Source of the DNA: Vibrio sp. HI00D65
GTDB taxonomy: Bacteria > Pseudomonadota > Gammaproteobacteria > Enterobacterales > Vibrionaceae
Assembly: GCF_001635455.1 (NCBI RefSeq)
Contig: NZ_LWEH01000460.1
Span: 62,001-126,000, forward strand
Length of the DNA stretch: 64,000 bases
Direction: 5' to 3'
A model generated the notes under the pieces. It did no database searches. It was not told where the DNA came from and saw only the letters and a program-made list of their open reading frames with translations. Of the stretch, positions 8,594 to 17,076 are shown in pieces. Every line of letters starts with the position of its first letter. Position 1 is the stretch's first letter. Position numbers and translations under genes: made by a program.

Positions 8594-9057
8594 GGCAAGT
8601 CATTCTCGTGACCAACAAAGTGAACCAGTTCACCTAACTCATCTTCATCAACTGCGGCTTCAAACTGGTTGTCACATCGGTATAGTTCACCGGCTTGTTT
8701 CCAATCGCCTTGTTCATCTTCGATCAGGTTGTATTCTTCTCGAATATCGAGCTTTAGTTTTATGTCGTAACGTCCTTTGTCTAGACGCTCGACAGCAAAT
8801 GTCGGCATGGCTAAACCTTTCTCGCTTCGGTGTTGGTCATACTTGTTTAACCAACTGACAATATGCATAAACAGATTGTCCGGATTGAGCTTGGCATTTT
8901 GCACAAAGACAATGGCGGTATACTCGACTTCAAAACCGTCAATTTCATCGCCTTGAGTGCAAAAAATAGCGCCGTCTTCAGCCCATGAATCAAAGCCTTT
9001 GGCATCAACAATATGCGTCTTGAAAAGGTCTGTTAGGTTTTGTAAAGCTTTCATCAC
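8575..9057 (-). CDS. Tail completion protein (P2 gpR type)
   Basis: The 160-residue protein shows the GpR pattern: an N-terminal helix, GFEVEYTAIVFVQNAK, HIVSWLNKYDQHR, then YDIKLKLDIREEYNLIED. It lies between the gpL-like and gpS-like genes, the P2 order L..R-S. Its start overlaps the gpL stop (ATGA type). It is acidic at the C-terminus. Role: completion of the tail so it can join the head. Confidence 0.75.
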   Translation of the reverse strand: MMKALQNLTDLFKTHIVDAKGFDSWAEDGAIFCTQGDEIDGFEVEYTAIVFVQNAKLNPDNLFMHIVSWLNKYDQHRSEKGLAMPTFAVERLDKGRYDIKLKLDIREEYNLIEDEQGDWKQAGELYRCDNQFEAAVDEDELGELVHFVGHENDLPCQNSH

Positions 9058-9506
9058 ACCCTCTCAAAGCGGTAGGTTTCTTCACCATGAATGAGCATGT
9101 CTACCGCTTGGCGGTACTGGACTTCACATTCTTCTTTCTTGTCTGTTAGGGCCTCTTGCCTTTCTGCCGCGTCTTTGGTGGCATCACCGCTCATTTGGGT
9201 GCTGATTAGCTGTGCGGCGGTAAGCGCAAACACGGCTTGTTTGTAGAGCGTCTCGCCTGACTCTTCATCGTCAAACCGTGCTTGCGACAACTCGGCTAAG
9301 TTAGCAAAAGGTTCTAAGGTGTCTTTTAGCTCTGAATGAACTTTCACACGCGATACTTTTGCGTGGTGCAGAATGCCTGCCTCTGTCTCATTACTTTGGA
9401 AATGGAACAGAGACTGAAACTCTGAAATTCTTAGCGCTGGATACTTGCCAGAAGCAGGTAGCTCAGAGTCGTATATCTCGTTTTTGTTTCCGACATACTC
9501 AGCCAT
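9054..9506 (-). CDS. Head completion protein (P2 gpL type)
   Basis: This 150-residue protein is preceded by capsid genes and followed by gpR, the P2 position of L. Visible features are ISEFQSLFHFQSNETEAGIL near the N-terminus and YKQAVFALTAAQLISTQM plus YRQAVDMLIHGEETYRFERV at the C-terminus, matching the helical GpL layout. It would bind the portal and stabilise the packaged head. In P2 the gpM gene lies just upstream; here only a 113-base gap separates it from the capsid gene. Confidence 0.75.
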   Translation of the reverse strand: MAEYVGNKNEIYDSELPASGKYPALRISEFQSLFHFQSNETEAGILHHAKVSRVKVHSELKDTLEPFANLAELSQARFDDEESGETLYKQAVFALTAAQLISTQMSGDATKDAAERQEALTDKKEECEVQYRQAVDMLIHGEETYRFERV

Positions 9507-9619
9507 GAAACAACCTTATTCAGTGGGTTAGGGGATGCAGGCAACACTCGCGATTATCATTAAGTACATAAGCACACATGAAGCAGCGAGAGAGCCTGCA
9601 TTTGTGGGGTGTTAATTAA

Positions 9620-10684
9620 TTAGTGCCAAGCGCCTTTGATCCAGAGTTTCACATTCTTGAATTCCATTGCAGCGGCCTTGCCTTTTTCTTCAAGAACGTA
9701 AGCCATGTTCATTGACTCAAAGTTCTCGATCTGGTCTTTCTCATCGTTCTTTTTGCCTGTAGAACGGCGTACAGAACCTTCTTGAATGTAGATAGACAAG
9801 TTGTCGTAGCTAGTGACCATGATGCCTGTCGAAGGGAAGCCCGGTACTTTTACCGCAGGTAGGCCACCATAAGTGCCGATAACCTGCATCTCTTGAATTT
9901 TGCCTTTCTCACTAGGCGTGTTGCCGTGTGCTTCGTAGAATTTGGCCTTATCGTAAGCAAGCAAATCAGAGCCGATAATTGCGACTAGGTTTTCATCGTT
10001 CTCACACGCATCGTGTAGAAGGTTCTTGGTTTCAAGTACGGCTAGATCTAAGTTGATAAAATCGCCTTTCTCTTTACCAGCAGAACCATCACCACCTTCA
10101 CCGATACGAATCTCATTTGAACCATCAACAACTTCAGAAATCAGACGCTCTGAATTGTGGTCGCGCATTGCTTGATACCAGCCTTTGTTTACATCTTCAC
10201 CATTAGGGTTGGCGTTTGCATCGGTATTGGCGGCTACTGTTTCGCCATACCAACCGATAGTAATTTTGTTGGCATCAATCTGCTCTCGGGTTGCTTTACT
10301 TAGCAGTGTGTTGAAGTTTTTATGATGCGCCCATGCGTCAAGCTTTGCGTAGCGAACCGCAGTGTCGAAGTTGGTTTGTTCACACATGTAAGGCATTGCC
10401 CCCATGTTTGAGTGATCTTTAGGTGTACGCTTACCTTCGCCAGAAGTATCGGTGCGGCTGGCGATCATGCCTGTAACACCAAGGCCAATTGACTCACCTT
10501 TCTGATTTTTCACTGAGATGACGTTAATTTTCTTCAAGAACCAGTTACTTTCTCGAATGGCTGCGATTATTTTTTGTGTACCACTTGGGCTCACATTAAA
10601 TTTCTCTGTTGCGTCATCAGTGTCGTTTTGTGCTGCTACCGCTTTAACGTAAGCGCTAAGCTTTTCTTTGGTATGTTTTTGCAT
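9620..10684 (-). CDS. Major capsid protein (P2 gpN type)
   Basis: The 354-residue protein matches P2 gpN in length (357) and pattern: an N-terminal scaffold-contact helix (KLSAYVKAVAAQN), ATEKFNVSPSGTQKI, SNWFLKKINVISVKNQKGE, then KLDAWAHHKNFNTLL and GWYGETVAANT. The C-terminus is MEFKNVKLWIKGAWH. It forms the icosahedral shell and is normally trimmed at the N-terminus by the gpO protease. It follows the scaffold gene by 46 bases. Confidence 0.93.
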   Translation of the reverse strand: MQKHTKEKLSAYVKAVAAQNDTDDATEKFNVSPSGTQKIIAAIRESNWFLKKINVISVKNQKGESIGLGVTGMIASRTDTSGEGKRTPKDHSNMGAMPYMCEQTNFDTAVRYAKLDAWAHHKNFNTLLSKATREQIDANKITIGWYGETVAANTDANANPNGEDVNKGWYQAMRDHNSERLISEVVDGSNEIRIGEGGDGSAGKEKGDFINLDLAVLETKNLLHDACENDENLVAIIGSDLLAYDKAKFYEAHGNTPSEKGKIQEMQVIGTYGGLPAVKVPGFPSTGIMVTSYDNLSIYIQEGSVRRSTGKKNDEKDQIENFESMNMAYVLEEKGKAAAMEFKNVKLWIKGAWH

Positions 10685-10730
10685 GGTGTTACCTAAATCA
10701 ATTTGTTGTTGGTTTGGATAGAATCAGTGC

Positions 10731-11582
10731 TTACAAGTACACGTCTTCTTCGCCGCCTGAACCTGCTGGGTTGCGTTCATCTTCATCAGTCAGTTTGCTT
10801 AACTTCTCAAGTTGACCGGATAGCTTTTCTACTTGACCAGAAAGCTCGGTTACTTGACCTTTAAGTTCGGTGACTTCGCCGCCTTCTTCTGGCGGTGTTT
10901 CTTCTTCACCATCTTGTTTGCTTTGAGCTGATAGGCAGGTAATCAGCTGACCAATTTGTCCGCTAAGTTGTTGGTTCTGCTCAATGCTTTTCTCAAGTAG
11001 CTCTTCGGTTTTTTTAGACATTTCTTCCGGTTCCTCTAGGTTAGAAAGCTGCTCTTCGTGTCCATCAGGTGTGCTTTTGAGCAGGTTTAAAAATTTCGTT
11101 AATAGAGAGCGCTCTGATTGTGTCTCGCTATCTTGAGACAGTTTTTCGATATGGTTGAGTACTTGGCCTGTTGATACCTGTACGGCATCTTTTTCACTTG
11201 GTTGAGCGGAAAGGTGTACTTGCGTTGTCCCTAGTGATGCAGGTTTATCAGTGAAGGCGAGGCCTGTTAGATATGCTTTACCAGTGTTCGCAAAGTCTTC
11301 TAGGTACTCACATGACGTATGCAGTAGCTGACCGTTTTCGATGTTTCTTAGTAAGAAAGAATTAGGCTTAATTTCTGCCCAAAGCTCATCATCGCGTTTT
11401 TCGACAGACAAAACAGAACCGCCTTTCCAGCTCCATTCAGAGTGGTCTTCATTGATTCGAGCTGTGTACTTTTTCGGGTCGTACGTTTCCGCAATGTCAT
11501 CAATGACCTTTTGTGGAATGTCTCGCCCGTCAATAGTGGGGCCAGCTTTCAAAATGCAAATTGGCTCTGACTTGAACATCAT
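10731..11582 (-). CDS. Capsid scaffold and maturation protease (P2 gpO type)
   Basis: Residues 1-130 form the serine protease half: SEPICILKAGPTIDGRDIP, NEDHSEW (likely catalytic His/Asp region), LLHTSCEYLEDF and TGLAFTDKPASLGTT (with the expected catalytic Ser nearby). The C-terminal 110 residues are Glu/Gln-rich heptads with repeated LKGQVTELSGQVEKLSGQL, the scaffolding coiled coil. Length is 283, against 284 in P2. It is the first gene of the leftward late operon and diverges from the terminase gene. Confidence 0.92.
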   Translation of the reverse strand: MMFKSEPICILKAGPTIDGRDIPQKVIDDIAETYDPKKYTARINEDHSEWSWKGGSVLSVEKRDDELWAEIKPNSFLLRNIENGQLLHTSCEYLEDFANTGKAYLTGLAFTDKPASLGTTQVHLSAQPSEKDAVQVSTGQVLNHIEKLSQDSETQSERSLLTKFLNLLKSTPDGHEEQLSNLEEPEEMSKKTEELLEKSIEQNQQLSGQIGQLITCLSAQSKQDGEEETPPEEGGEVTELKGQVTELSGQVEKLSGQLEKLSKLTDEDERNPAGSGGEEDVYL

Positions 11583-11636
11583 TTCTCTCCTAAATTCGAT
11601 GATTCCAATCTAACCAATGCCTTTGTCTTTTTGTAT

Positions 11637-11675
11637 TTGTGCTGTTTCTAAATGGTGAATATAGAAAGCGCACAA
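11637..11675. promoter_or_regulatory. Inverted repeat between divergent late operons
   Basis: A 39-base dyad lies between the scaffold gene (-) and terminase gene (+): TTGTGC-tg-TTTCTA, an 11-base spacer, then TAGAAA-gc-GCACAA. Its symmetric position about 55 bp from the scaffold start and 37 bp from the terminase start suits a shared activator site for both late promoters, likely Ogr. It does not match the classic P2 TGT-N12-ACA spacing. Confidence 0.5.
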
Positions 11676-11711
11676 GCTGAGTAATTCAGGGGGCTATAGC
11701 ACTATGCAAGC

Positions 11712-13463
11712 ATGGATACGAATGTTATTAGCGAAGCGCTATACACCACAGACCAAACGAAAGCTTTGGAATTGTTTTTGCGCCAACGAAAGCCGCCTGA
11801 AATTGCGGATCAAGTTGGTGTGGCTACTCGCACCGTTCAGAAATGGATAACTCAGTTTGATTGGAAAAAGCTGAGGGATGATGCACCCGTTGAATTAATG
11901 CTAAGGCAGCGTATTGCCTACTTGATGTGGGTTGACCATAAACTCGAATGCCAAGAACGCGAGCTGAAGATGCTGCTAGAGCAGCACTATAAAAACCAGA
12001 AGTCAGAAGAACGCTCTCGACCAGCGAGTTCTAGCGGTGGTGAGAATAAGCGAGGACGTAAATCAAATAAGGTTAAAAATGATATTTCCGGTATCACGAA
12101 AGAGATGCTGGATGAATACCGTGAAAAAACCTTCTTTGGTTACCAGAAAGAGATTCATGAGCACAAGCAAAACGATGAGATCAACGAGATTCGCTTTTAT
12201 CTTAAATCTCGCCAGATTGGTTTGTCGTTCTATTTTGCATGGGAAGCCTTTGAAGATGCAGTGCTTAGCGGAGATAACCAGGTGTTTATTTCTGCGTCCA
12301 AGAAACAGGCATACATCTTTAAAAATTACATTCGCAAGTTTGCCCTAGAGCTTGCTGGCATTGATTTAAAAGGTAAAGACGACATTGAATTAAGCAATGG
12401 CGCCAACCTTATTTTCTGTTCAACCAATGTTTCATCTTCTCAGGGCTTTAACGGTCACATGTATTGGGATGAGGTTTTCTGGATTCCTCGCTTTGGAGCA
12501 CTTGATGACTATGCAGGTGGTATGTCGATTCAGGCTCAGTACCGTACAACCTACATATCAACCCCTTCTACTATGGCGCATGAGGCTTACCCGAAATGGT
12601 CTGGTAAGAAAGAAGACAATATTGACCTAAGCCATAAAGCACTGAAAGACGGTGCGCTTGGCCCCGACTACATCTTCCGTCAAATGATCACGGTTGATGA
12701 TGCCATTGCCAAAGGCGGTGACAAGCTCTTCAACATGGAGAAGCTTAAGCGTAAGTATCCGGTTAAAGAGGTGTTCGACAACCTGCTTCGCTGTAAATTC
12801 TTGGATGATAGCGCCTCGTTCTTTGCGCTCAAGGCGTTGTTGGCTTGCAAGACGGATACTGACCTTTGGCAGGACGTAGACCACGATAAAGCGAGACCAG
12901 TTGGTAATGAAGAGGTTTTGGTTGGTTATGATCCAAGAGGTGGCGGTACTGGTGAAGGTTCGGACGATGCAGGCTTAGTGGTTGCGCTAAAACCCAAAAC
13001 TAAGGGCGGCGTATTTAGGGTTATTGAGAAACTTCGCTTGAAAGGTTCGAGTTATGAACAACAAGCTGAAACCATTCGAAGCATTACCGAAAAGTACAAT
13101 GTGGTTTATTTAGCGATGGACACAGGCGGTGTGGGCTCGGCGGTAGCGGAGTTGGTACGTAAGTTTTACCCTGCTCTGGTTGAGTTGAACTATTCACCAG
13201 AGATGAAGCGCATGATGGCATATAAAGCGCGAGAGATTATCAATAATGGACGCTTCTTGTTTGATGATGATTGGGATGACCTAGTGCATTCCTTCTTGAT
13301 GATTCGTCAGCAAACCACCGATAAAAGCGGACAAGTCACCTTTGTTTCCAATCGTAGCAAGATAGGTTCGCATGCTGATTTAGCATGGGCCTCAATGCAC
13401 GTTCTAGCGTGGGAACCAATAGATGTTAATGCAGATAACGATACAAGCGTAACGTTCTTCTAA
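11712..13463 (+). CDS. Terminase large subunit, ATPase (P2 gpP type)
   Basis: At 583 residues it is close to P2 gpP (590). An N-terminal helix-turn-helix (PPEIADQVGVATRTVQKWI, about 26-44) is followed by the atypical Walker A region SRQIGLSF at about 166-173, Walker B MYWDEVFW with D253-E254, and a RNase H-like nuclease domain starting VGYDPRGG (D407), then MDTGGVG and a late Asp (SHADLAWAS). It packages DNA into the procapsid through the portal. It lies on the + strand, divergent from the scaffold gene as in P2. Confidence 0.94.
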   Translation: MDTNVISEALYTTDQTKALELFLRQRKPPEIADQVGVATRTVQKWITQFDWKKLRDDAPVELMLRQRIAYLMWVDHKLECQERELKMLLEQHYKNQKSEERSRPASSSGGENKRGRKSNKVKNDISGITKEMLDEYREKTFFGYQKEIHEHKQNDEINEIRFYLKSRQIGLSFYFAWEAFEDAVLSGDNQVFISASKKQAYIFKNYIRKFALELAGIDLKGKDDIELSNGANLIFCSTNVSSSQGFNGHMYWDEVFWIPRFGALDDYAGGMSIQAQYRTTYISTPSTMAHEAYPKWSGKKEDNIDLSHKALKDGALGPDYIFRQMITVDDAIAKGGDKLFNMEKLKRKYPVKEVFDNLLRCKFLDDSASFFALKALLACKTDTDLWQDVDHDKARPVGNEEVLVGYDPRGGGTGEGSDDAGLVVALKPKTKGGVFRVIEKLRLKGSSYEQQAETIRSITEKYNVVYLAMDTGGVGSAVAELVRKFYPALVELNYSPEMKRMMAYKAREIINNGRFLFDDDWDDLVHSFLMIRQQTTDKSGQVTFVSNRSKIGSHADLAWASMHVLAWEPIDVNADNDTSVTFF

Positions 13464-13479
13464 GAACTGGAGAGAGCAA

Positions 13480-14448
13480 GTGATTGAGATTGAATTTTCT
13501 AAACCTGTAAGTGTGATGAATAGCGATATTCTGAGCTATTTAGAAGTGGCGTTAATTGACGGCTTATATGAGCCGCCAATACCGCTTGATACTTTGGCTA
13601 AGGCCTTGCGCGTGAACCCCATGCATGCCAGCGCAATAGAATTCAAACGTAATACGTTGATTTTAGCTATTGCGTTGAGTGGGGTGTTATCTCGCCAAGA
13701 TGCAAAGCGCTTTATTCAAGACTACTTAACGTTTGGTAATGGCTACCTGCAAGTTATACGCAGTTTCCGCGGGCTAGGTGAGCCTGTTAAGTTGAAGCAC
13801 TTGCCCGCGCTTTATATGCGTAGGCGTGAAGACTTGGGCTGGACATACAAACCACGCGCTTACGATGACGAAGGGCGCATTGACTATAAGCATGGGCAAG
13901 TATTCCACTTGGGTGACTATGATATTGCTCAAGAGCTTTATGGCTTGCCAAGTCATGTGAGTGGCCTTACCTCAATCTGGCTAAATGAAGATGCAACTTT
14001 GTTTCGTCGTCAGTACTTCCGCAATGGTAACCATGCTGGTTACTTGCTGTATATGAATGAACCAACAATGACCGCCAAGCAGGAAGAAGAGATCAAGAAA
14101 CAGCTTCAGGCTCAAGAAGGCATGGCATTCAAGAACCTGTTTGTTAATGCGAAAGGTAAAGATACCAAAGCACCGGAATTAAAAGCGATAGGGCAGGTTG
14201 AAGCGAAAGATGCGTTTAAGGATGTAAAGAACCAGACCATGACGGATGTATTAGCGCTTCATCGTGTCCCTATCGAGTTAATGAGTGTTCGCCGCGAGAG
14301 TATTACGTCACTCGATCTCAGTAAGGTGGATTGGTTGTTTCACAAGAATGAGCTTTTGCCGCTGATTGATATGATGCAAGAGTTGAATGAATTTACGGGG
14401 CAAGAGGTTATTACCCCGAATGAGTACATACGTTTGGATGTGGATTAG
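13480..14448 (+). CDS. Portal protein (P2 gpQ type)
   Basis: This 322-residue protein (344 in P2) has the portal pattern: FGNGYLQVIRSFRG, VKLKHLPALYMRRRED, GQVFHLGDYDIAQELYGLP, FRRQYFRNGNHAGYLLYM, and a C-terminal region with LALHRVPIELMSV. It starts with GTG preceded by GGAGAGAG. It is 16 bases downstream of the terminase and in the same operon, the P2 P-Q arrangement. The dodecameric ring it forms is the DNA entry port and the tail attachment site. Confidence 0.93.
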   Translation: MIEIEFSKPVSVMNSDILSYLEVALIDGLYEPPIPLDTLAKALRVNPMHASAIEFKRNTLILAIALSGVLSRQDAKRFIQDYLTFGNGYLQVIRSFRGLGEPVKLKHLPALYMRRREDLGWTYKPRAYDDEGRIDYKHGQVFHLGDYDIAQELYGLPSHVSGLTSIWLNEDATLFRRQYFRNGNHAGYLLYMNEPTMTAKQEEEIKKQLQAQEGMAFKNLFVNAKGKDTKAPELKAIGQVEAKDAFKDVKNQTMTDVLALHRVPIELMSVRRESITSLDLSKVDWLFHKNELLPLIDMMQELNEFTGQEVITPNEYIRLDVD

Positions 14449-14505
14449 TATCGAGTATAGACAGATTCGTCTTTACTGCAGCAGGGATAGTGGTTTACTT
14501 GAGCC

Positions 14506-15441
14506 TTAGAAGAATTCACCAATTTCATCATTAAACACTTTCAAACCTGGGCTTAAAATTTTAGTGGTTTCTTTATCTGAAATGTATATGTCTATCGTAT
14601 CTGTCATAAGAACTGTTCGCAAAGACTTTAATCCTGCAAATCCGGTCATGTCTATCCAGTGCCAACCTGTCCCTGAAAAGTTCAGCGTATTCAATCGTGT
14701 GGAGTTGCGAAATGGGATTGAAGAGAACTGACCAATGTTCTCACAACCAGTTATCGTTAATACTTCTAGGTTTTTTGCCATTTCAACTGAGAACTTTAGC
14801 TCGCACTCAAGTAGCCTGCTCAAACCTAGCCTTTTAAGTTTAAGGTGGTCTAAGTCAGCCAAGTCAAAATCAGTAACTGGACCATCAATGCACAGGTGGT
14901 GAATGCTTGCAGGTAGGAGGTCAAGAGATTGATGCATCAAAGGGATTTGAGGCTCAGGGTTTTTCGCCAAGCCAAACAGGCTTTTTACCGCAGTCCCCAA
15001 TCTATGAGATATAGATTTATTGTTTTCACTAGCCACCTGTTCTTTTTCAATATCAAAAAAACGGATGGATAGTTTTTTTAGCTTTTGCAAACTCATGATT
15101 GACTGATGGGGATCACAATTGCAATTACAATAAACGACTAACTCTTCGATACTTGTGTTTTCTAATACCGAAAAATCTAAATCAATACGGGTCGCTAAAT
15201 GTAGTGTTTTTAGATTCATACACTTTGCGATGTCATTGAGATGGTCTTGATTTAGGAGTGTAGTGGAAGAGAAAATGATTTCTTCAATATTTTCAACTTG
15301 CGATAAGTTCGAAAGATTAAGCAAAGAAAAGGTACTGCGAGCCTTAGCGTCTTCCTGGTACATTCTTAAAACGCGAGTTCTTTTTGTTATCAGTTTTTTA
15401 TAATCGTTACCGTTAGAAAAGGTACCTGTGATGTAAGGCAT
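14506..15441 (-). CDS. Leucine-rich-repeat-like protein, unknown role (phage cargo)
   Basis: The 311-residue protein shows irregular LRR-like units: NLKTLHLATRIDLDFSVL, SIEELVVYCN, LKKLSIRFF, LKLKRLGLSRLLEC, NLEVLTITGCENIG, RLNTLNFSGTG, LKSLRTVLM. There is no signal peptide or membrane segment. It lies between the portal operon and the lysis genes, with its own non-coding flanks and an AT-richer look than the structural genes, all typical of late-acquired cargo. It could recognise a protein partner; no function is evident. Confidence 0.8.
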   Translation of the reverse strand: MPYITGTFSNGNDYKKLITKRTRVLRMYQEDAKARSTFSLLNLSNLSQVENIEEIIFSSTTLLNQDHLNDIAKCMNLKTLHLATRIDLDFSVLENTSIEELVVYCNCNCDPHQSIMSLQKLKKLSIRFFDIEKEQVASENNKSISHRLGTAVKSLFGLAKNPEPQIPLMHQSLDLLPASIHHLCIDGPVTDFDLADLDHLKLKRLGLSRLLECELKFSVEMAKNLEVLTITGCENIGQFSSIPFRNSTRLNTLNFSGTGWHWIDMTGFAGLKSLRTVLMTDTIDIYISDKETTKILSPGLKVFNDEIGEFF

Positions 15442-15632
15442 TACATATCCCTGCTTGATTCATTCATATCAAAATACAAAAATTGATAATTGCTAAGAAG
15501 TGCAAGCTCTTTAGGTAAAAACCAACCTCTTTGCATGACTTTATATTGTGATTTAAAAGAGCCAAACATTACCTGCGAGCATTAAATTGGTCAATCAATT
15601 GAAATCAATTATGTCTAATTGAGTTCTTAAAC

Positions 15633-16139
15633 TCACATTTGACCATTTATCCACTCTTGCAGAGCAAGCAACTGCCGTGCATTCTCTGCACAGGTTTCTA
15701 GATTAGCTACATCTTCAGCTAGAACTTCAGCGTCTCGCTCGTAACTTGTAACGGTTTGGGCGGCACCATCAGAGACGGTGGAGGGTTGCTGAATACCGAT
15801 TGCTCGATTATGCGCTCGCACTGATTGGGCGCGGATGTGCATCCAGTCAGGATCGTTAACAACGCACTGCTTATCAATGTTCTGTTGAGCATACTTGATT
15901 ACCTTTTTTTCTATCTCTCGAAACTCAATTCGAATATCTGGCTTTTGGTTCACGAGCTTTACGGCGAGCTGAAAAGCCTCGTTTTGTTTTTGCTCTACTT
16001 TGTCCCATAGGGCATTTTGCGCTTTTAGGGCTTTGACCTCAGTGGTAGTTACGCCGTAGTCATACGAAAAATAAGCGACACCACTAAGAGAGGCAGCAAA
16101 GGTAATGGCTTTAAACAGGGTTAGATACTTACTTAACAT
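15633..16139 (-). CDS. Rz-type inner-membrane spanin
   Basis: From the ATG at 16137-16139 (GGAGAG ribosome site) the protein has one N-terminal membrane anchor (about residues 8-25, ending AYFSYDYG) and a long periplasmic helical domain. That is the i-spanin layout. It follows the endolysin gene by two bases, and an Rz1-type lipoprotein ORF is embedded in its 3' half in another frame. The pair fuses inner and outer membranes at the last step of lysis. Confidence 0.85.
   Translation of the reverse strand: MLSKYLTLFKAITFAASLSGVAYFSYDYGVTTTEVKALKAQNALWDKVEQKQNEAFQLAVKLVNQKPDIRIEFREIEKKVIKYAQQNIDKQCVVNDPDWMHIRAQSVRAHNRAIGIQQPSTVSDGAAQTVTSYERDAEVLAEDVANLETCAENARQLLALQEWINGQM
15719..15892 (-). CDS. 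Rz1-type outer-membrane spanin lipoprotein, nested in Rz
   Basis: This 57-codon ORF lies wholly inside the Rz gene in the +1 frame. It starts MLNRTLISSALLTILTGC, a basic lipoprotein signal peptide with lipobox LTGC. The mature part has the proline-rich segment NPPPSLMVPPKP typical of Rz1. Nested Rz/Rz1 pairs are standard in lambda and P2 (LysB/LysC). It was too short for routine ORF calling. Confidence 0.88.
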   Translation of the reverse strand: MLNRTLISSALLTILTGCTSAPNQCERIIEQSVFSNPPPSLMVPPKPLQVTSETLKF

Positions 16140-16141
16140 GG

Positions 16142-16687
16142 TCACTCTCCTTGCCAACCGTTTAGACAAACGCCTTGCTCTTTACTTCGGCGCTTAGGAA
16201 TACCGGCACAGTTGCTTTTTTCTAGTCGGCAATCTTTACCATTCACAAAAACCCATCGCGGATACTCATTGCAAGCATCAGTACGATCACCTCGGTTAAA
16301 TTTTTTCAGCAATGTAGAGCGAGCTAAGTTTCCTGCACCAAGGTTATAAACAAAGCTCACCATCATGTCGTACTCGCCTTGGTTTGGCTTTTGGGTGATA
16401 CGCTTGTTAACGACACGTTCAGCGGCAGATACGCTTTCAACAAAGTTTTCAGCGGCTTCCTTTTCGGTAATATGTGTCTCCTTGGTCACGTCTTTGGTAT
16501 GACCTAGGCCGACAGTCCAAACGTTCGCACTGCATTGGTAGGACTTAAGGCGGCAACCTTCCTCGTTAGCGATATGGCGTAAACCGTTTTCACTGACGCT
16601 TAGCTCTGAGTCGATAGTAAATACAATCGCAAGAACCGAAGTGACAGAGCACACCACCGCCTGAATTGCTTTGGTTTTTAGGCTCAT
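16142..16687 (-). CDS. Endolysin, GH24 lysozyme with signal-anchor N-terminus
   Basis: The 181-residue protein has a hydrophobic N-terminal segment (about 8-25) resembling a SAR signal anchor, then the catalytic triad spacing E43-x8-C52-x5-T58 (NEEGCRLKSY, GLGHTKDV). Further family residues are YDMMVSFVYNLGAG and a C-terminal CAGIPKRRSKEQGVCLNG. SAR endolysins are exported by Sec, held inactive at the membrane and released when it depolarises. It overlaps the holin gene by 4 bases (ATGA). Confidence 0.9.
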   Translation of the reverse strand: MSLKTKAIQAVVCSVTSVLAIVFTIDSELSVSENGLRHIANEEGCRLKSYQCSANVWTVGLGHTKDVTKETHITEKEAAENFVESVSAAERVVNKRITQKPNQGEYDMMVSFVYNLGAGNLARSTLLKKFNRGDRTDACNEYPRWVFVNGKDCRLEKSNCAGIPKRRSKEQGVCLNGWQGE

Positions 16688-16926
16688 GCTACGCCGTCCT
16701 CTTGTGAGTTCAGCTTGTCTAGCTTGGCTTGGTTAAGCTTAGTGGCAACAGCATAGTGGCGAATAGCCATGACACCCGAAACGATACCTACGAAGATTGC
16801 GATAAGCTGCGCTATGTCATTCACACCAAAGCTGATTAGGGTCGCACTAACAGACGTTAGAATTTTCTTTAATCCAGTAATGTCTAGCAAAGAAACAACT
16901 AACGTTTTTACCTCTGTTTGATTCAT
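16684..16926 (-). CDS. Putative holin
   Basis: This 80-residue protein has two hydrophobic stretches (about 20-35 and 40-57, the latter IAQLIAIFVGIVSGVMAIR) and a charged C-terminal tail (KLNQAKLDKLNSQ). Its position directly upstream of and overlapping the endolysin gene supports a holin or pinholin. No family motif was recognised, so the call rests on topology and context. Confidence 0.72.
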   Translation of the reverse strand: MNQTEVKTLVVSLLDITGLKKILTSVSATLISFGVNDIAQLIAIFVGIVSGVMAIRHYAVATKLNQAKLDKLNSQEDGVA

Positions 16927-17045
16927 TGATTTTTCTCTCGTAACTAGTGATTAGCGCCCCACAAAACCAGTGTATAGCGCTGAGGTTTAAAGGGTACTTA
17001 TGGCATTTCTAGTGCTGAGATATAGAAGTTTTGGAAGGCAGAAAA

Positions 17046-17071
17046 ACAAACCCAGCGGCTAGGCTGGGTTT
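17046..17071 (-). terminator. Rho-independent terminator after the tail-fibre genes
   Basis: An AACCCAGC/GCTGGGTT stem with a 6-base loop is followed on the - strand by GTTTGTTTTT. It separates the baseplate/fibre operon from the lysis genes. Confidence 0.75.
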
Positions 17072-17076
17072 GGTGT

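Noticed and set aside
9507..9619. Apparent loss of the terminase small subunit, hence a defective prophage
   Set aside because: A gpM-like gene was then found at 5624-6325, so packaging functions look complete.
11348..11533. 61-codon frame in the scaffold gene region
   Set aside because: It is an out-of-frame reading of the gpO-like gene.
12627..12884. 85-codon open frame on the - strand
   Set aside because: It is antisense to the strongly conserved terminase gene.
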